From the NCBI GenBank assembly GCA_022562895.1, contig JADFOK010000008.1:1-64000 (forward strand): a DNA stretch of 64,000 bases. Reading direction: 5' to 3'. The DNA is from Bacteroidota bacterium (GTDB lineage Bacteria > Bacteroidota > Bacteroidia > Flavobacteriales > Flavobacteriaceae). The stretch's first letter is position 1. Each line of letters opens with the position of its first letter. Below, one piece after another: positions 27,354 through 36,420 of this stretch. The notes below the pieces were generated by a model. It was given only the letters and a program-made list of their open reading frames with translations. It made no database searches and was not told where the DNA came from. The translations under genes and the position numbers were made by a program.

Positions 27354-27782
27354 ATGAAAACTATTCTACTTACAATCACATTATCGTTAACAGTTTTTTT
27401 GTTAAATGCTCAATCGAATTCAAAAACAGACACTGAGGGAACAACAATCAGAGTTACAGTTACATTAAATGGTACTGGTGGAAACGTTCTTTTCTCATTA
27501 CATAATGAAAGTACTTTTATGAAAATACCACTTGCAGGATTAAGCAGTGATATTAATGATGGTAAAGCTATAGTAACTTTTACAAACGTTATTCCTGGAA
27601 CCTATGGAATAATGGTAGTACACGATAAAAACGACAATAAGCAAATGGACTTTGAATCTAATGGGATGCCCTTAGAAGACTATGGAATGTCTAATAACGT
27701 TATGAGCTTTGGTCCGCCACAATGGAATGACGCAAAATTTGAAGTGACTGATACTCCTCTGGAAATAGAAATAAGATTATAA
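27354..27782 (+). CDS. DUF2141 secreted protein (intact)
   Basis: 142 residues from ATG 27354, giving a clean signal peptide (MKTILLTITLSLTVFLLNAQ). DUF2141 features: VLFSLHNESTFMK, then PGTYGIMVVHDKNDNKQMD, and ending FGPPQWNDAKFEV. It is a paralogue of the broken gene at 18111-18525. Family role unknown; a small beta-sandwich in the periplasm or at the surface is likely. A hairpin terminator follows. Confidence 0.88.
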   Translation: MKTILLTITLSLTVFLLNAQSNSKTDTEGTTIRVTVTLNGTGGNVLFSLHNESTFMKIPLAGLSSDINDGKAIVTFTNVIPGTYGIMVVHDKNDNKQMDFESNGMPLEDYGMSNNVMSFGPPQWNDAKFEVTDTPLEIEIRL

Positions 27783-27809
27783 TTTAAAAACATCTATCAA
27801 AAAATACAT

Positions 27810-27843
27810 AATTCCAATATCTCTTAGGTATTGGAATTTTTAT
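27810..27843 (+). terminator. Intrinsic terminator after the DUF2141 gene
   Basis: A 10-bp perfect stem AATTCCAATA / TATTGGAATT with a 9-base loop (27810-27838) is followed by TTTTTATA. It begins 27 bp after the DUF2141 stop. Confidence 0.8.
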
Positions 27844-27898
27844 ATAGATATAAATAATAGATTACATTTTTTATATAGATTTTATCGATACTTAATTG

Positions 27899-27906
27899 TA
27901 TCTTTG
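27899..27906 (+). promoter_or_regulatory. Possible -7 box immediately before oxyR
   Basis: TATCTTTG matches TAnnTTTG and ends only 17 bp before the oxyR TTG start, implying a very short leader. No TTG -33 element is clear at 19-21 bp. Confidence 0.35.
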
Positions 27907-27923
27907 TTAAAATCTTTTTTATT

Positions 27924-28859
27924 TTGACTATAACCCAGCTTAAATATGTACTTGCAGTAGCAGAACACCAGAATTTTACAAAGGCAGCTCAAAAAACATT
28001 TGTAACTCAGCCTACTTTAAGTATGCAAATCCAAAAACTAGAAGAAGAATTGGATATTCTTATTTTCGATAGGAGTAAAAAACCTATAGAACTTACTTCT
28101 GTAGGCAGGAAAATTGTAACACAGGCTAGAAACATTGTTATCGAATCTGAAAGAATGCAAGATGTTGTAGATCAAGAAAAAGGGTTCATTGGTGGTGAAT
28201 TTAAATTGGGCATCATACCAACCATAATGCCAACCCTGCTACCCATGTTTTTAAAAAACTTCACAAGCAAATATCCTAAAGTCTATTTAAAAATCGAAGA
28301 ACTCACTACCTCCGAAATTATTACAAAAATAAAAGATGGCCACATGGATGCTGCCATAGTCACTACTCCCCTACTTCAAGAAAAAATTAAAGAACGGGTA
28401 TTATATTTTGAACCTTTTGTTGGATACGTCCCGGAAAATCACAGATTGAATTCAAAAAAGAAAATAGATAGTAAGGATTTAGATATAAATGATATACTTT
28501 TATTAGAAGATGGACATTGTTTTCGTGATGGAGTCCTTAATATTTGTAAAACATTTAAAAACAATAAAGAGGATACATTTCAATTAGAAAGCGGAAGTTT
28601 TGAAACGCTTATTAAATTATCTAATGAAGGACTTGGTATGACTCTTCTTCCCTATTTACACACATTAGATATTTCTAAAGAACAAACCAAACATCTTCGG
28701 TATTTTAATGAACCTACTCCTGTGAGGGAGGTAAGCATTATTTACAAAAAGAGCGAGTTACGAATGCAAATAATTAATTCATTATATGAAGTTATTTCTG
28801 GGGTAATTCGTGGTGCTATCACATTTCAGGATATAAAAATCATAAGCCCAATAAAATAA
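27924..28859 (+). CDS. oxyR: OxyR-type LysR regulator of the peroxide response
   Basis: 311 residues. The LysR helix-turn-helix is at about 3-62 (TITQLKYVLAVAEHQNFTKAAQK, TQPTLSMQIQKLEEEL) followed by the effector domain. In it, EDGHCFRDGVLNIC carries two Cys nine residues apart, the same spacing as the redox pair Cys199-Cys208 of E. coli OxyR, within the OxyR-specific GHC-x-RD motif. Peroxide would oxidise these to switch on catalase or peroxiredoxin genes; none is in this window. The frame begins at TTG, in register with OxyR homologues. Confidence 0.9.
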   Translation: MTITQLKYVLAVAEHQNFTKAAQKTFVTQPTLSMQIQKLEEELDILIFDRSKKPIELTSVGRKIVTQARNIVIESERMQDVVDQEKGFIGGEFKLGIIPTIMPTLLPMFLKNFTSKYPKVYLKIEELTTSEIITKIKDGHMDAAIVTTPLLQEKIKERVLYFEPFVGYVPENHRLNSKKKIDSKDLDINDILLLEDGHCFRDGVLNICKTFKNNKEDTFQLESGSFETLIKLSNEGLGMTLLPYLHTLDISKEQTKHLRYFNEPTPVREVSIIYKKSELRMQIINSLYEVISGVIRGAITFQDIKIISPIK

Positions 28860-28880
28860 AAAAAATGCAAAAAAACAAAA

Positions 28881-28903
28881 CCCTCTATTTATAGAGGGGT
28901 ATT
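28881..28903. terminator. Hairpin terminator between oxyR and the convergent small gene
   Basis: CCCTCTA-TTTA-TAGAGGG (28881-28898) is flanked by A-rich sequence on the left and GTATTTTT on the right. It can terminate oxyR, and the A-run on its left gives a T-run for the minus-strand gene ending at 28911. Confidence 0.8.
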
Positions 28904-28910
28904 TTTATGC

Positions 28911-29102
28911 TTATAAATAAATTAGACATCGATTTAATTGGGGTTTTTCTTTAATGAGTTCATTAATCCAAATCCTAAGTTCCTCAATTTCGTGAGGAAG
29001 TAATCTCGTTAACGCTTTTTTTAACTCTTTACAGAACAAATTTACATCAAAACTAACTTTTGAAAGTACGGCTTTGGTGTAATCAAACATAGCTCTAGCC
29101 AT
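28911..29102 (-). CDS. Small conserved flavobacterial protein, function unknown
   Basis: 63 residues, mostly helical, no signal peptide or membrane segment. It begins MARAMFDYTKAVLSKVSFD and has LFCKELKKALTRLLPHEIEELRIWI. I recognise this type of protein as present across Flavobacteriia without a known role. An intact ATG and a shared terminator with oxyR support it as a real gene rather than a chance frame. Confidence 0.7.
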   Translation of the reverse strand: MARAMFDYTKAVLSKVSFDVNLFCKELKKALTRLLPHEIEELRIWINELIKEKPQLNRCLIYL

Positions 29103-29285
29103 TATAATAAGATGTTAGGTTAAGTAATTCTAAACTATAGGCGCGTTTTCTTTTAAATTTCAATCTTAAATATAACAAAAAAAAACGAATGAAATTATAT
29201 TTTGTTGAAAAGTTTTACAAATAATTAACTTATTCAACACAGTAAATATATCCTTTATTTCCAAAAATAACAAATTTCAAATCAT

Positions 29286-29741
29286 TCATTTCTTAAACTT
29301 TACTGTCCATTCAAACTCAAAAACCGATACTGTATCTCCTTGTTCATCAACTCCTTCAGATTTCATCCAACGGGTTTGAGCTTCATCCGTTTCGATAGAT
29401 CTATTTATAGATTCTTTAATTAGTAGGCCATCTCTACAAGTAAAAATAATCCTTCCTCTAGCCTTTTTATTAAAAGTAGCTTTGCTATTTGCCACCAACA
29501 TAGAAATACCATGATTACTCTCTTTGATGTAACTCATTACTAAAGCACCTGTACTAAGTTCAGCAGCCATTCCTTGTACTGCCCAAAACAAAGATTTAAA
29601 TGGATTTTGATTAATCCAACGATGTCTAACAGATGTACAACAAATAATATCATCAATAGATTTTAATCGTACCCCACAAAAATAAGCTGCCGGTAATTTA
29701 AAAAACAGGAAAGTATTGATTTGCTTTGGTTTCAAAGGCAT
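29286..29741 (-). CDS. DUF4442 hotdog-fold protein
   Basis: 151 residues from ATG 29741. It has the DUF4442 pattern FFKLPAAYFCGVRLKSID, RHRWINQNPFKSLFWAVQGMAAELSTG and VANSKATFNKKARGRI. DUF4442 is related to PaaI-type hotdog thioesterases, so an acyl-CoA thioesterase role is possible, but no activity is established. It is a single-gene unit divergent from the DUF4870 operon. Confidence 0.8.
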   Translation of the reverse strand: MPLKPKQINTFLFFKLPAAYFCGVRLKSIDDIICCTSVRHRWINQNPFKSLFWAVQGMAAELSTGALVMSYIKESNHGISMLVANSKATFNKKARGRIIFTCRDGLLIKESINRSIETDEAQTRWMKSEGVDEQGDTVSVFEFEWTVKFKK

Positions 29742-29844
29742 AAACAAAATTTTTGTATAAGATATTAAAAATTACCAGACATATTAAATGTTAAATTTAT
29801 GTTAATTATAGTACTAGGTGTAACAAAGTACTATTTTTAAGACA

Positions 29845-29852
29845 TATATTTG
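29845..29852 (+). promoter_or_regulatory. Possible -7 box before the DUF4870 operon
   Basis: TATATTTG fits TAnnTTTG and lies 19 bp before the ATG of the first gene. A matching -33 TTG is not evident, so this is tentative. Confidence 0.35.
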
Positions 29853-29871
29853 CATAAGAAACTAATAAACA

Positions 29872-30372
29872 ATGGATACTACCATATCAGAAAATCAAAA
29901 AAATGTAGCTGCACTTGTGCATCTTTCTACATTTACAAAGTACTTCTTTCCTTTCGGAAATTTCATTGCTCCCTTATTATTATGGACATTTAATAAGGAT
30001 AAACCATTTATAGATGAACATGGAAAACAAGCAATTAATTTTCAGCTTAGTATATTATTATACGCCTTATGTGTAGGAATTATTTGTCTTCCTTTTGTTA
30101 TAATATTTGCTTCAGATTTTATTAGTCTGGTAGATACTATAGATCACTCTGTTGGGCATGTATCAATTCACGAAATAAAAAATCTATCCGGATATATATT
30201 AATTTTCTCTATAGCTGTTTTACTTCTGTTCGGAATATTTGTATTTGAACTATACGGAGTTATTTCAGCTACCATTCAAGCAGCAAAAGGGAAATTATAC
30301 CAATATCCCCTTAGTATATCATTTATTAAAACAACCATTAAAAATCAATCAAAAAATGAGCACGTTAGTTAA
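29872..30372 (+). CDS. DUF4870 membrane protein
   Basis: 166 residues. The DUF4870 start is clear (VAALVHLSTFTKYFFPFGNFIAPLLLW, then DKPFIDEHGKQAINFQLS), with about four membrane helices. It is the first gene of an apparent operon DUF4870 / small ORF / PadR / PspC / DUF2807. Function unknown; the set looks like an envelope-stress module under PadR control. Confidence 0.88.
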   Translation: MDTTISENQKNVAALVHLSTFTKYFFPFGNFIAPLLLWTFNKDKPFIDEHGKQAINFQLSILLYALCVGIICLPFVIIFASDFISLVDTIDHSVGHVSIHEIKNLSGYILIFSIAVLLLFGIFVFELYGVISATIQAAKGKLYQYPLSISFIKTTIKNQSKNEHVS

Positions 30373-30535
30373 TATTTTGTTGGCAATAGTATTAAATATA
30401 CTATCTACCGGAAACATTCAGCATCATGCGAAAGATATTTCCAAAGTTGAAAAAACTCAATGCATTTACAGCTTAGAGAACCTTCGATCTCATCACATCA
30501 TTAAAAAAGACGAAATATTATTTCAACTAAAGTAA
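30356..30535 (+). CDS. Small protein between DUF4870 and PadR
   Basis: 59 residues from ATG 30356 (MSTLVNILLAIVLNILSTGNIQ), overlapping the DUF4870 end by 17 bp and ending 10 bp before padR. The start is hydrophobic and the rest charged. The tight packing in the operon supports it, but it has no recognisable domain. Confidence 0.55.
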   Translation: MSTLVNILLAIVLNILSTGNIQHHAKDISKVEKTQCIYSLENLRSHHIIKKDEILFQLK

Positions 30536-30545
30536 AACGACACTT

Positions 30546-30884
30546 ATGAAAATTGAAAACACAAAAGCACAAATGCGAAAAGGAGTTTTAGAATATTGCA
30601 TCCTTTCCATTTTAAAGGACGGAGAGGCTTATACTTCAGACATATTAAAAAATTTAAAAGACGCTAAAATGCTTGTGGTAGAAGGTACAATTTATCCCCT
30701 ACTATCAAGGCTAAAAAATGCAGGCTTATTAATCTACCGCTGGGAAGAATCAACCGGTGGACCACCACGCAAGTATTACGATCTTACCGAAACCGGTAAA
30801 CTATTTTTAAACGAATTAAACACTACCTGGAGTAATTTACAAAGGGCAGTTAACAAAGTAACCAGCGAAAAAACTACAAAATGA
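30546..30884 (+). CDS. PadR family transcriptional regulator
   Basis: 112 residues. The PadR winged helix is clear: MRKGVLEYCILSILKDGEAYTSDI, VVEGTIYPLLSRLKNAGLL and STGGPPRKYYDLTETGK. Such small PadR proteins usually repress their own operon and respond to a ligand or envelope stress. Its stop overlaps the start of the PspC gene (ATGA), so the two are translationally coupled. Confidence 0.93.
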   Translation: MKIENTKAQMRKGVLEYCILSILKDGEAYTSDILKNLKDAKMLVVEGTIYPLLSRLKNAGLLIYRWEESTGGPPRKYYDLTETGKLFLNELNTTWSNLQRAVNKVTSEKTTK

Positions 30885-32626
30885 ACAAAACAGTAAACAT
30901 AAATTTAGCAGGAACATTTTTTCATATAGATGATGATGCATTTGCAAAACTTACAAGATATCTTGATGCTATTAGACGCTCCTTTTCGGATCCACAAGGA
31001 CAAGACGAAATAATAAGGGATATTGAAGCTCGTATTGCTGAATTATTTTCTGAAAAAATTGAAGACGATTCGCAAGTGATTACTTTAAAAGAACTCGATG
31101 AAGTAATTACAGTAATGGGGCAACCTGAAGATTATATAATCGATGAGGAAATCTTTGAAGACACTCCAGATTCCAAGAAAAGACGTACACGTTCTAGTTC
31201 TTCATATAAGCAATTATTTCGTGATATAGATAACAAATTTATTGCAGGAGTTTCCTCTGGCTTAAGTCATTATTTAAATATTGATGCACTTTGGATTCGC
31301 CTTATATGGATTGTGTTAGTATTAATAGGATGGGGAACTCCAATACTTATTTATATTTTACTTTGGGTATTGGTTCCGGCTGCCGAAAGCACTTCAGATA
31401 AATTGAAAATGGAAAGAGAACCTATAAATATTTCCAATATTGAAAAAAAGTTTAAAGAAGGATATGAAAATGTCGCAGATAAAGTAAAAGATGTGGATAT
31501 TGACAAATACAAGCAAAAAGCAAAAAGCGGAATCACCGGTTTTTTTACTACGCTTGGTAGTATCTTTCTGGTAATTTTTAAAATATTTGTCAAATTTATA
31601 GGGATCCTACTTATAATCATTTCACTTTCTACACTTATTGGTCTTATCGTTGGTTTATTTACAGCAGGCACTATAGGTTTTTGGGGTAATGAGGTAGTAA
31701 TGGATCACATATCGGTAGTAGATATAACGAATGCACCACTATGGCTTATTTCATTATTAACATTATTTGTTGTTGGAATACCATTCTTTGTTCTATTTAT
31801 TGTGGGACTTAAAATGCTTATAACCAATCTAAAATCTATAGGTAATCCAGCAAAAATTTCATTATTAGCAATTTGGATCTTTTCAATCATAGGTTTAGGA
31901 ATTTTAGCAATTAGACAAGCAACAGATCATGCCTATGATGGTGATTATACTTCCGAAATAGAATTGCCGGTACGAAGCGGAGACACCTTGAGATTGGCTA
32001 TGAATGTAAATAGACAATATGAATACAGTGTAAGGAGAGGAATAGGTTTTGAAATAAAGTACAATGCAAATGATGAAAAGGTAATTTATTCTAATAATAT
32101 ACGCTTAATCATAAGATCAACTGAAGATTCTGTAGCAAAGTTATATATTGAAAAGAAAGCCAAAGGAAAAACATTTCTTGATGCTAAAGACAATGCTGAA
32201 GCTATCGAATATAATTATTCCATTGAAAATAACACCTTACTACTTGACGGGTATTTTATAAATTCTTTTGAAAATAAATATCACGATCAGAAAATGGAAA
32301 TTATAGTTTATTTACCCGTAGGAACCATCTTATTTGCTGATAATAACACCTATTCTTATCATAGAAATTATTACCGTTATGGTGATATATTAAATAATGG
32401 ATATGAAGAACACTATTTACTTATTCAGGAAGATAAAACCCACTGTCTGGATTGTCCAATAAATAAAGAAAATGAAAATTGGGAAATTGAAGATTGGGAA
32501 GATGAAGTAAATAAATTGATTGACAATATCGATGAGAATACCAGTATAATAATTATTGATAAAAATAAACTCGATACTATTATAACAGAAATAAAAGATA
32601 CAATACAAATTAAAATTGGAAATTAA
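30881..32626 (+). CDS. PspC domain membrane protein
   Basis: 581 residues. A cytosolic N-terminal region (1-105) resembles a permease-chaperone-like domain (DIEARIAELFSEKI, ITVMGQPEDYI). The PspC domain covers about 108-170 (LFRDIDNKFIAGVSSGLSHYLNIDALWIRLIWIVLVL). Three to four more helices lie at about 210-345, and a long beta-rich C-terminal region faces the periplasm. PspC proteins sense membrane stress in enterobacteria; here the PadR neighbour and DUF2807 gene suggest a Bacteroidota envelope-stress module. Confidence 0.9.
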   Translation: MNKTVNINLAGTFFHIDDDAFAKLTRYLDAIRRSFSDPQGQDEIIRDIEARIAELFSEKIEDDSQVITLKELDEVITVMGQPEDYIIDEEIFEDTPDSKKRRTRSSSSYKQLFRDIDNKFIAGVSSGLSHYLNIDALWIRLIWIVLVLIGWGTPILIYILLWVLVPAAESTSDKLKMEREPINISNIEKKFKEGYENVADKVKDVDIDKYKQKAKSGITGFFTTLGSIFLVIFKIFVKFIGILLIIISLSTLIGLIVGLFTAGTIGFWGNEVVMDHISVVDITNAPLWLISLLTLFVVGIPFFVLFIVGLKMLITNLKSIGNPAKISLLAIWIFSIIGLGILAIRQATDHAYDGDYTSEIELPVRSGDTLRLAMNVNRQYEYSVRRGIGFEIKYNANDEKVIYSNNIRLIIRSTEDSVAKLYIEKKAKGKTFLDAKDNAEAIEYNYSIENNTLLLDGYFINSFENKYHDQKMEIIVYLPVGTILFADNNTYSYHRNYYRYGDILNNGYEEHYLLIQEDKTHCLDCPINKENENWEIEDWEDEVNKLIDNIDENTSIIIIDKNKLDTIITEIKDTIQIKIGN

Positions 32627-32644
32627 TCAAACAAATTAAAAATT

Positions 32645-33367
32645 ATGAAATCAATTAAAATCATTTTAACATTAGTTGCAGTTACGATGTTGTCATCCTG
32701 TAACTTAGATATGCATTTAGGACATGAACATGGAAACGGTAACGTTGTCACAGAAGAAAGACCTGTCACAGAAAACTTTAACAAAGTTAAGGGTAGTAAC
32801 GGTTTAGATATTTTTCTAACTCAAGGATCTGAAAATAAAATAGTTGTAGAGGCAGATGAAAATCTATTAGATATTATTGAAACTACTATTTCCAATGGAA
32901 AATTAACTATTAGAGCAGACAAAAATATTGGGAGATCAAAATCTAAAAAAGTATATGTTACCTACAAAAAACTAATTAGTGTTGAAGCTACCAGTGGAGC
33001 AGATGTAATTGGCAATTCAATATTAAAAAGCGAGTCGCTTACATTGAAAAGTAGTAGTGGAGCCGATTTAGAAGTAGAGGTTTTATCAAGTGAATTATTT
33101 GTTGAAACTAGCAGTGGAGCAGACATAGAATTATCTGGTAAAGCAAGCTCTTTAAACGCACGTGCAACAAGTGGTAGTGATCTAAATGCAAGAAAACTCA
33201 CCGTGAACAATTGTAATGCAAGAGCTTCAAGTGGAGCAGATATTACAATTACCGTTAAAGAAAAGCTAGACGCTAAAGCATCTAGTGGAGGGGATATCAA
33301 CTATTATGGAAATCCTGAAGCAGTAACAAAAAAAAATAGTTCTTCAGGAAGCGTGAGAAAAATGTAA
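32645..33367 (+). CDS. DUF2807 (head GIN domain) lipoprotein
   Basis: 240 residues. Lipoprotein signal ending MLSSC, a His-rich short tether (HLGHEHGNG), then a DUF2807 domain (about 40-225) with repeated SSGAD motifs (ATSGAD, SSSGAD, TSSGAD, ATSGSD, ASSGAD, ASSGGD) spaced about 20 residues apart, as in a right-handed beta-solenoid. It is the last gene of the DUF4870-PadR-PspC operon. The role of DUF2807 is not established; surface or periplasmic location is inferred. Confidence 0.9.
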   Translation: MKSIKIILTLVAVTMLSSCNLDMHLGHEHGNGNVVTEERPVTENFNKVKGSNGLDIFLTQGSENKIVVEADENLLDIIETTISNGKLTIRADKNIGRSKSKKVYVTYKKLISVEATSGADVIGNSILKSESLTLKSSSGADLEVEVLSSELFVETSSGADIELSGKASSLNARATSGSDLNARKLTVNNCNARASSGADITITVKEKLDAKASSGGDINYYGNPEAVTKKNSSSGSVRKM

Positions 33368-33398
33368 TAACATTTCAAAAATATAACCGCCAAAAAAT

Positions 33399-33441
33399 AA
33401 ACGCCATTCTGTCTTTTATATAAATGATGAGTGGCGTTTTT
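33399..33441 (+). terminator. Terminator of the PadR/PspC operon
   Basis: AAACGCCA (33399-33406) pairs with TGGCGTTT (33432-33439) across a 25-base loop and runs into TTTTT. It begins 32 bp after the DUF2807 stop. Confidence 0.75.
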
Positions 33442-33605
33442 CATTTGCTTCAATTTTAATAATCAATTTATGCTAATCAAAATGAAACTTCCAATTGGAT
33501 TAACGATACTATTAATTTTAAAAAACTTATATAATTTATTGGTATTTGAGCCTTTCTTATTATTATTATAGCTTTGTTTATAATAGTAGCGCTTTTGAAC
33601 AAATA

Positions 33606-35228
33606 ATGAAAGTACTGGGTCAAATAGTAGATATTGTAAACAGAAGGATTTATAAAGGAGAAATTACCCTGGAAGAAGGAAAAATTAAATCTATCATAGA
33701 AAAAGAACATGATGAAGAACATTTTATTATTCCAGGATTTATTGATGCTCACATTCATATAGAAAGTTCAATGTTAGTGCCTTCAGAATTTGCAAGACTA
33801 GCTGTTACCCATGGTACTATTGCAACTGTTTCAGATCCTCATGAAATCGCCAATGTTTTAGGAATTGAAGGCGTTGATTTTATGATAGAAAATGGAAAGA
33901 AAGTACCCTTTAAATTTTTCTTTGGAGCACCTTCCTGTGTGCCGGCTACCGATTTTGAATCTGCTGGAGCTGTCATAGATTCCGACGGAATTAATAAACT
34001 TCTCGAAAAGGACGATATTAAATATCTGGCAGAAATGATGAATCATCCAGGTGTTATAATAGGTCATGAAGACATTATAAAAAAAATATCTTGGGCAAAA
34101 AAGTATAACAAACCTGTAGATGGGCATGCTCCCGGTTTACGTGGCAAAGACCTTACAAAATATATTAATGCTGGAATCTCTACAGATCACGAATGTTTTA
34201 CTTTTGAAGAGGGCCTTGAAAAACTTCAGAAAGGAATGAAAGTTATCATTCGGGAAGGTAGTGCAGTAAAAAATTTTGAAGCTTTAATAGATTTACTTCC
34301 CGAGTATTATGAAAATATGATGTTTTGTAGTGATGACAAACATCCCGATGATTTAATGTTAAATCATATTAATAAATTGTGTGCAAGGGCTATTGAAAAA
34401 GGAATTGATATTTTTAAAGTATTGCAAGTTGCATGTATAAATCCTGTGAAGCATTACAATTTAGAAGTTGGTTTATTACAAGAAGATGACCTAGCGGATT
34501 TTATTATCGTTGAAGACTTAATTAATTTTAGTACAAAACAAACCTATATCGACGGGGAATTAGTCTTTGCAAATGGAATCTCACTAATTAAATCTGTATC
34601 TTTTACTATTCTAAATAAATTTTATACGGATTTGAAGGTGGTTTTAGATTTTAAATACGCATCAAATACTAAGAAAATAAGAATAATTGAAGCTTTTAAC
34701 GGTGAGTTAATAACCGATGAGATTATTGAAAAAAGTTTGATAAAAGATGGAAATTTAATATCAAATATTGAAACAGACATTCTGAAAATCACCGTTGTAA
34801 ATCGATATCAGGATCAAAAGCCATCAATTGCTTTTATAAAGAATTTTGGATTAAAAGAAGGAGCTATAGCATCGTCGGTATGTCATGATTCTCACAATAT
34901 TATAGCAGTTGGAGTTTCGGACGATTCGATTTGCAAAGCTGTTAATTTAATTATAGAATCTAAAGGTGGAATTTGCGCAGTTTCAAATTCCAAAGAGAAA
35001 GTAATTCCTTTACCTGTAGCTGGCATTATGAGTGACAAAGACGGAGAAACAATTAGTATTCGTTACGCAAATTTAGACAAAATGGCAAAAATGATGGGTT
35101 GTACACTTACTGCTCCATATATGACACTTTCATTTATGGCTTTATTAGTAATTCCTTCCTTAAAATTAAGTGACAAGGGCTTGTTTGACTGTTCTAAATT
35201 TACTTTTACATCTTTAGAGGTTTATTGA
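33606..35228 (+). CDS. ade: Adenine deaminase
   Basis: 540 residues from ATG 33606; the open frame upstream of it is not conserved. Amidohydrolase metal site [15 protein letters not shown] (about residues 40-54), then [31 protein letters not shown] and [12 protein letters not shown]. The C-terminal domain has [11 protein letters not shown] and [10 protein letters not shown]. This order is that of adenine deaminases (Ade/AdeC), which convert adenine to hypoxanthine and ammonia in purine salvage. Single gene, preceded by the PspC operon terminator. Confidence 0.92.
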   Translation: MKVLGQIVDIVNRRIYKGEITLEEGKIKSIIEKEHDEEHFIIPGFIDAHIHIESSMLVPSEFARLAVTHGTIATVSDPHEIANVLGIEGVDFMIENGKKVPFKFFFGAPSCVPATDFESAGAVIDSDGINKLLEKDDIKYLAEMMNHPGVIIGHEDIIKKISWAKKYNKPVDGHAPGLRGKDLTKYINAGISTDHECFTFEEGLEKLQKGMKVIIREGSAVKNFEALIDLLPEYYENMMFCSDDKHPDDLMLNHINKLCARAIEKGIDIFKVLQVACINPVKHYNLEVGLLQEDDLADFIIVEDLINFSTKQTYIDGELVFANGISLIKSVSFTILNKFYTDLKVVLDFKYASNTKKIRIIEAFNGELITDEIIEKSLIKDGNLISNIETDILKITVVNRYQDQKPSIAFIKNFGLKEGAIASSVCHDSHNIIAVGVSDDSICKAVNLIIESKGGICAVSNSKEKVIPLPVAGIMSDKDGETISIRYANLDKMAKMMGCTLTAPYMTLSFMALLVIPSLKLSDKGLFDCSKFTFTSLEVY

Positions 35229-35295
35229 ATTTAAACAACAAACCGACAATTAGAAAACACAAACAGTCCTTTTAATTTTCTGTTTCAACATAAAC

Positions 35296-36243
35296 TTATT
35301 TTAATGCACCCAGATATCTTTCAGAATCTAAGGCAGCCATACATCCTGTACCTGCAGCAGTTACTGCTTGACGGTATTCTTTATCTTGAACATCCCCACA
35401 AGCAAATACCCCAGGTAAATTGGTTTTTGTAGATTTTCCTTTAGTAATAATATATCCAACATCATCCATATCTAATACCCCATTAAATAAACCAGTATTT
35501 GGCTTATGTCCAATGGCAATAAAAACTCCTGTTACATCAATAACCTTTTTTTCTCCAGTTTTATTATTTTTAACACGAACTCCTTCTACAACACTTTCAC
35601 CTAATACTTCGTCAATTTCTGTATTAAAGAGTACGGTCAAATTCTTTGTATTATTAACCCTTTTTTGCATAGCTTTAGAGGCCCTCATATAGTCTTTTCT
35701 AACAAGTATAGTAACCGTTTTACAAATATTAGACAAGTAGGTTGCTTCTTCAGCTGCAGTATCACCTGCTCCAACTACAACAACATCTTGCTTTCTGTAA
35801 AAGAAACCATCGCAAGTTGCACAAGCAGATACACCACCGCCTATTAATCGTTGTTCGCTCTCTATTCCTAAATATTTTGCAGTTGCACCTGTAGAAATAA
35901 TTATAGTTTCAGCTTCAATTTGTTTTGAACCGTCAACAATAACCTTATGAATCCCTCCTACTTCATCACTTAATGTCACTGCTGTAACCATCCCTAATCT
36001 AACATCGGTACCAAATCGTTCCGCTTGATTCTGTAAATGAACCATCATAGTAGGGCCGTCAACCCCATCGGGATAACCGGGAAAGTTATCTACTTCGGTA
36101 GTAGTGGTCAATTGGCCCCCAGGCTCCAATCCAGTATATAACACAGGTTTTAATTCGGCTCTTGAAGCATATATAGCAGCAGTATATCCTGCCGGTCCAG
36201 AGCCAATAATCAAACATTTTATTCTTTCAATTGTTTCAGACAT
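35296..36243 (-). CDS. trxB: Thioredoxin-disulfide reductase
   Basis: 315 residues. FAD motif GSGPAGYTAA (15-24), redox pair Cys141-Ala-Thr-Cys144-Asp, NADPH motif GAGDTAAEEA (158-167) and the C-terminal FAD segment FACGDVQDKEYRQAVTAAG. This is the low-molecular-weight bacterial TrxB type, which reduces thioredoxin with NADPH in the cytoplasm. It diverges from acs and appears monocistronic. Confidence 0.96.
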   Translation of the reverse strand: MSETIERIKCLIIGSGPAGYTAAIYASRAELKPVLYTGLEPGGQLTTTTEVDNFPGYPDGVDGPTMMVHLQNQAERFGTDVRLGMVTAVTLSDEVGGIHKVIVDGSKQIEAETIIISTGATAKYLGIESEQRLIGGGVSACATCDGFFYRKQDVVVVGAGDTAAEEATYLSNICKTVTILVRKDYMRASKAMQKRVNNTKNLTVLFNTEIDEVLGESVVEGVRVKNNKTGEKKVIDVTGVFIAIGHKPNTGLFNGVLDMDDVGYIITKGKSTKTNLPGVFACGDVQDKEYRQAVTAAGTGCMAALDSERYLGALK

Positions 36244-36420
36244 ATTGTTATTATTCTAAATATTTTAGACTGTAAAAGTAGCAACTTTAGTGAAAACCTT
36301 ACAGTGAAAGTTATTAAGAATTATTATTCGTCGATTGGATTTTCTTATTATCAATTATATAATCTATTCCTGTTAGTATTTTAAAAAATTCTTACATTTA
36401 GTTTTTTAACAAAATTATAA

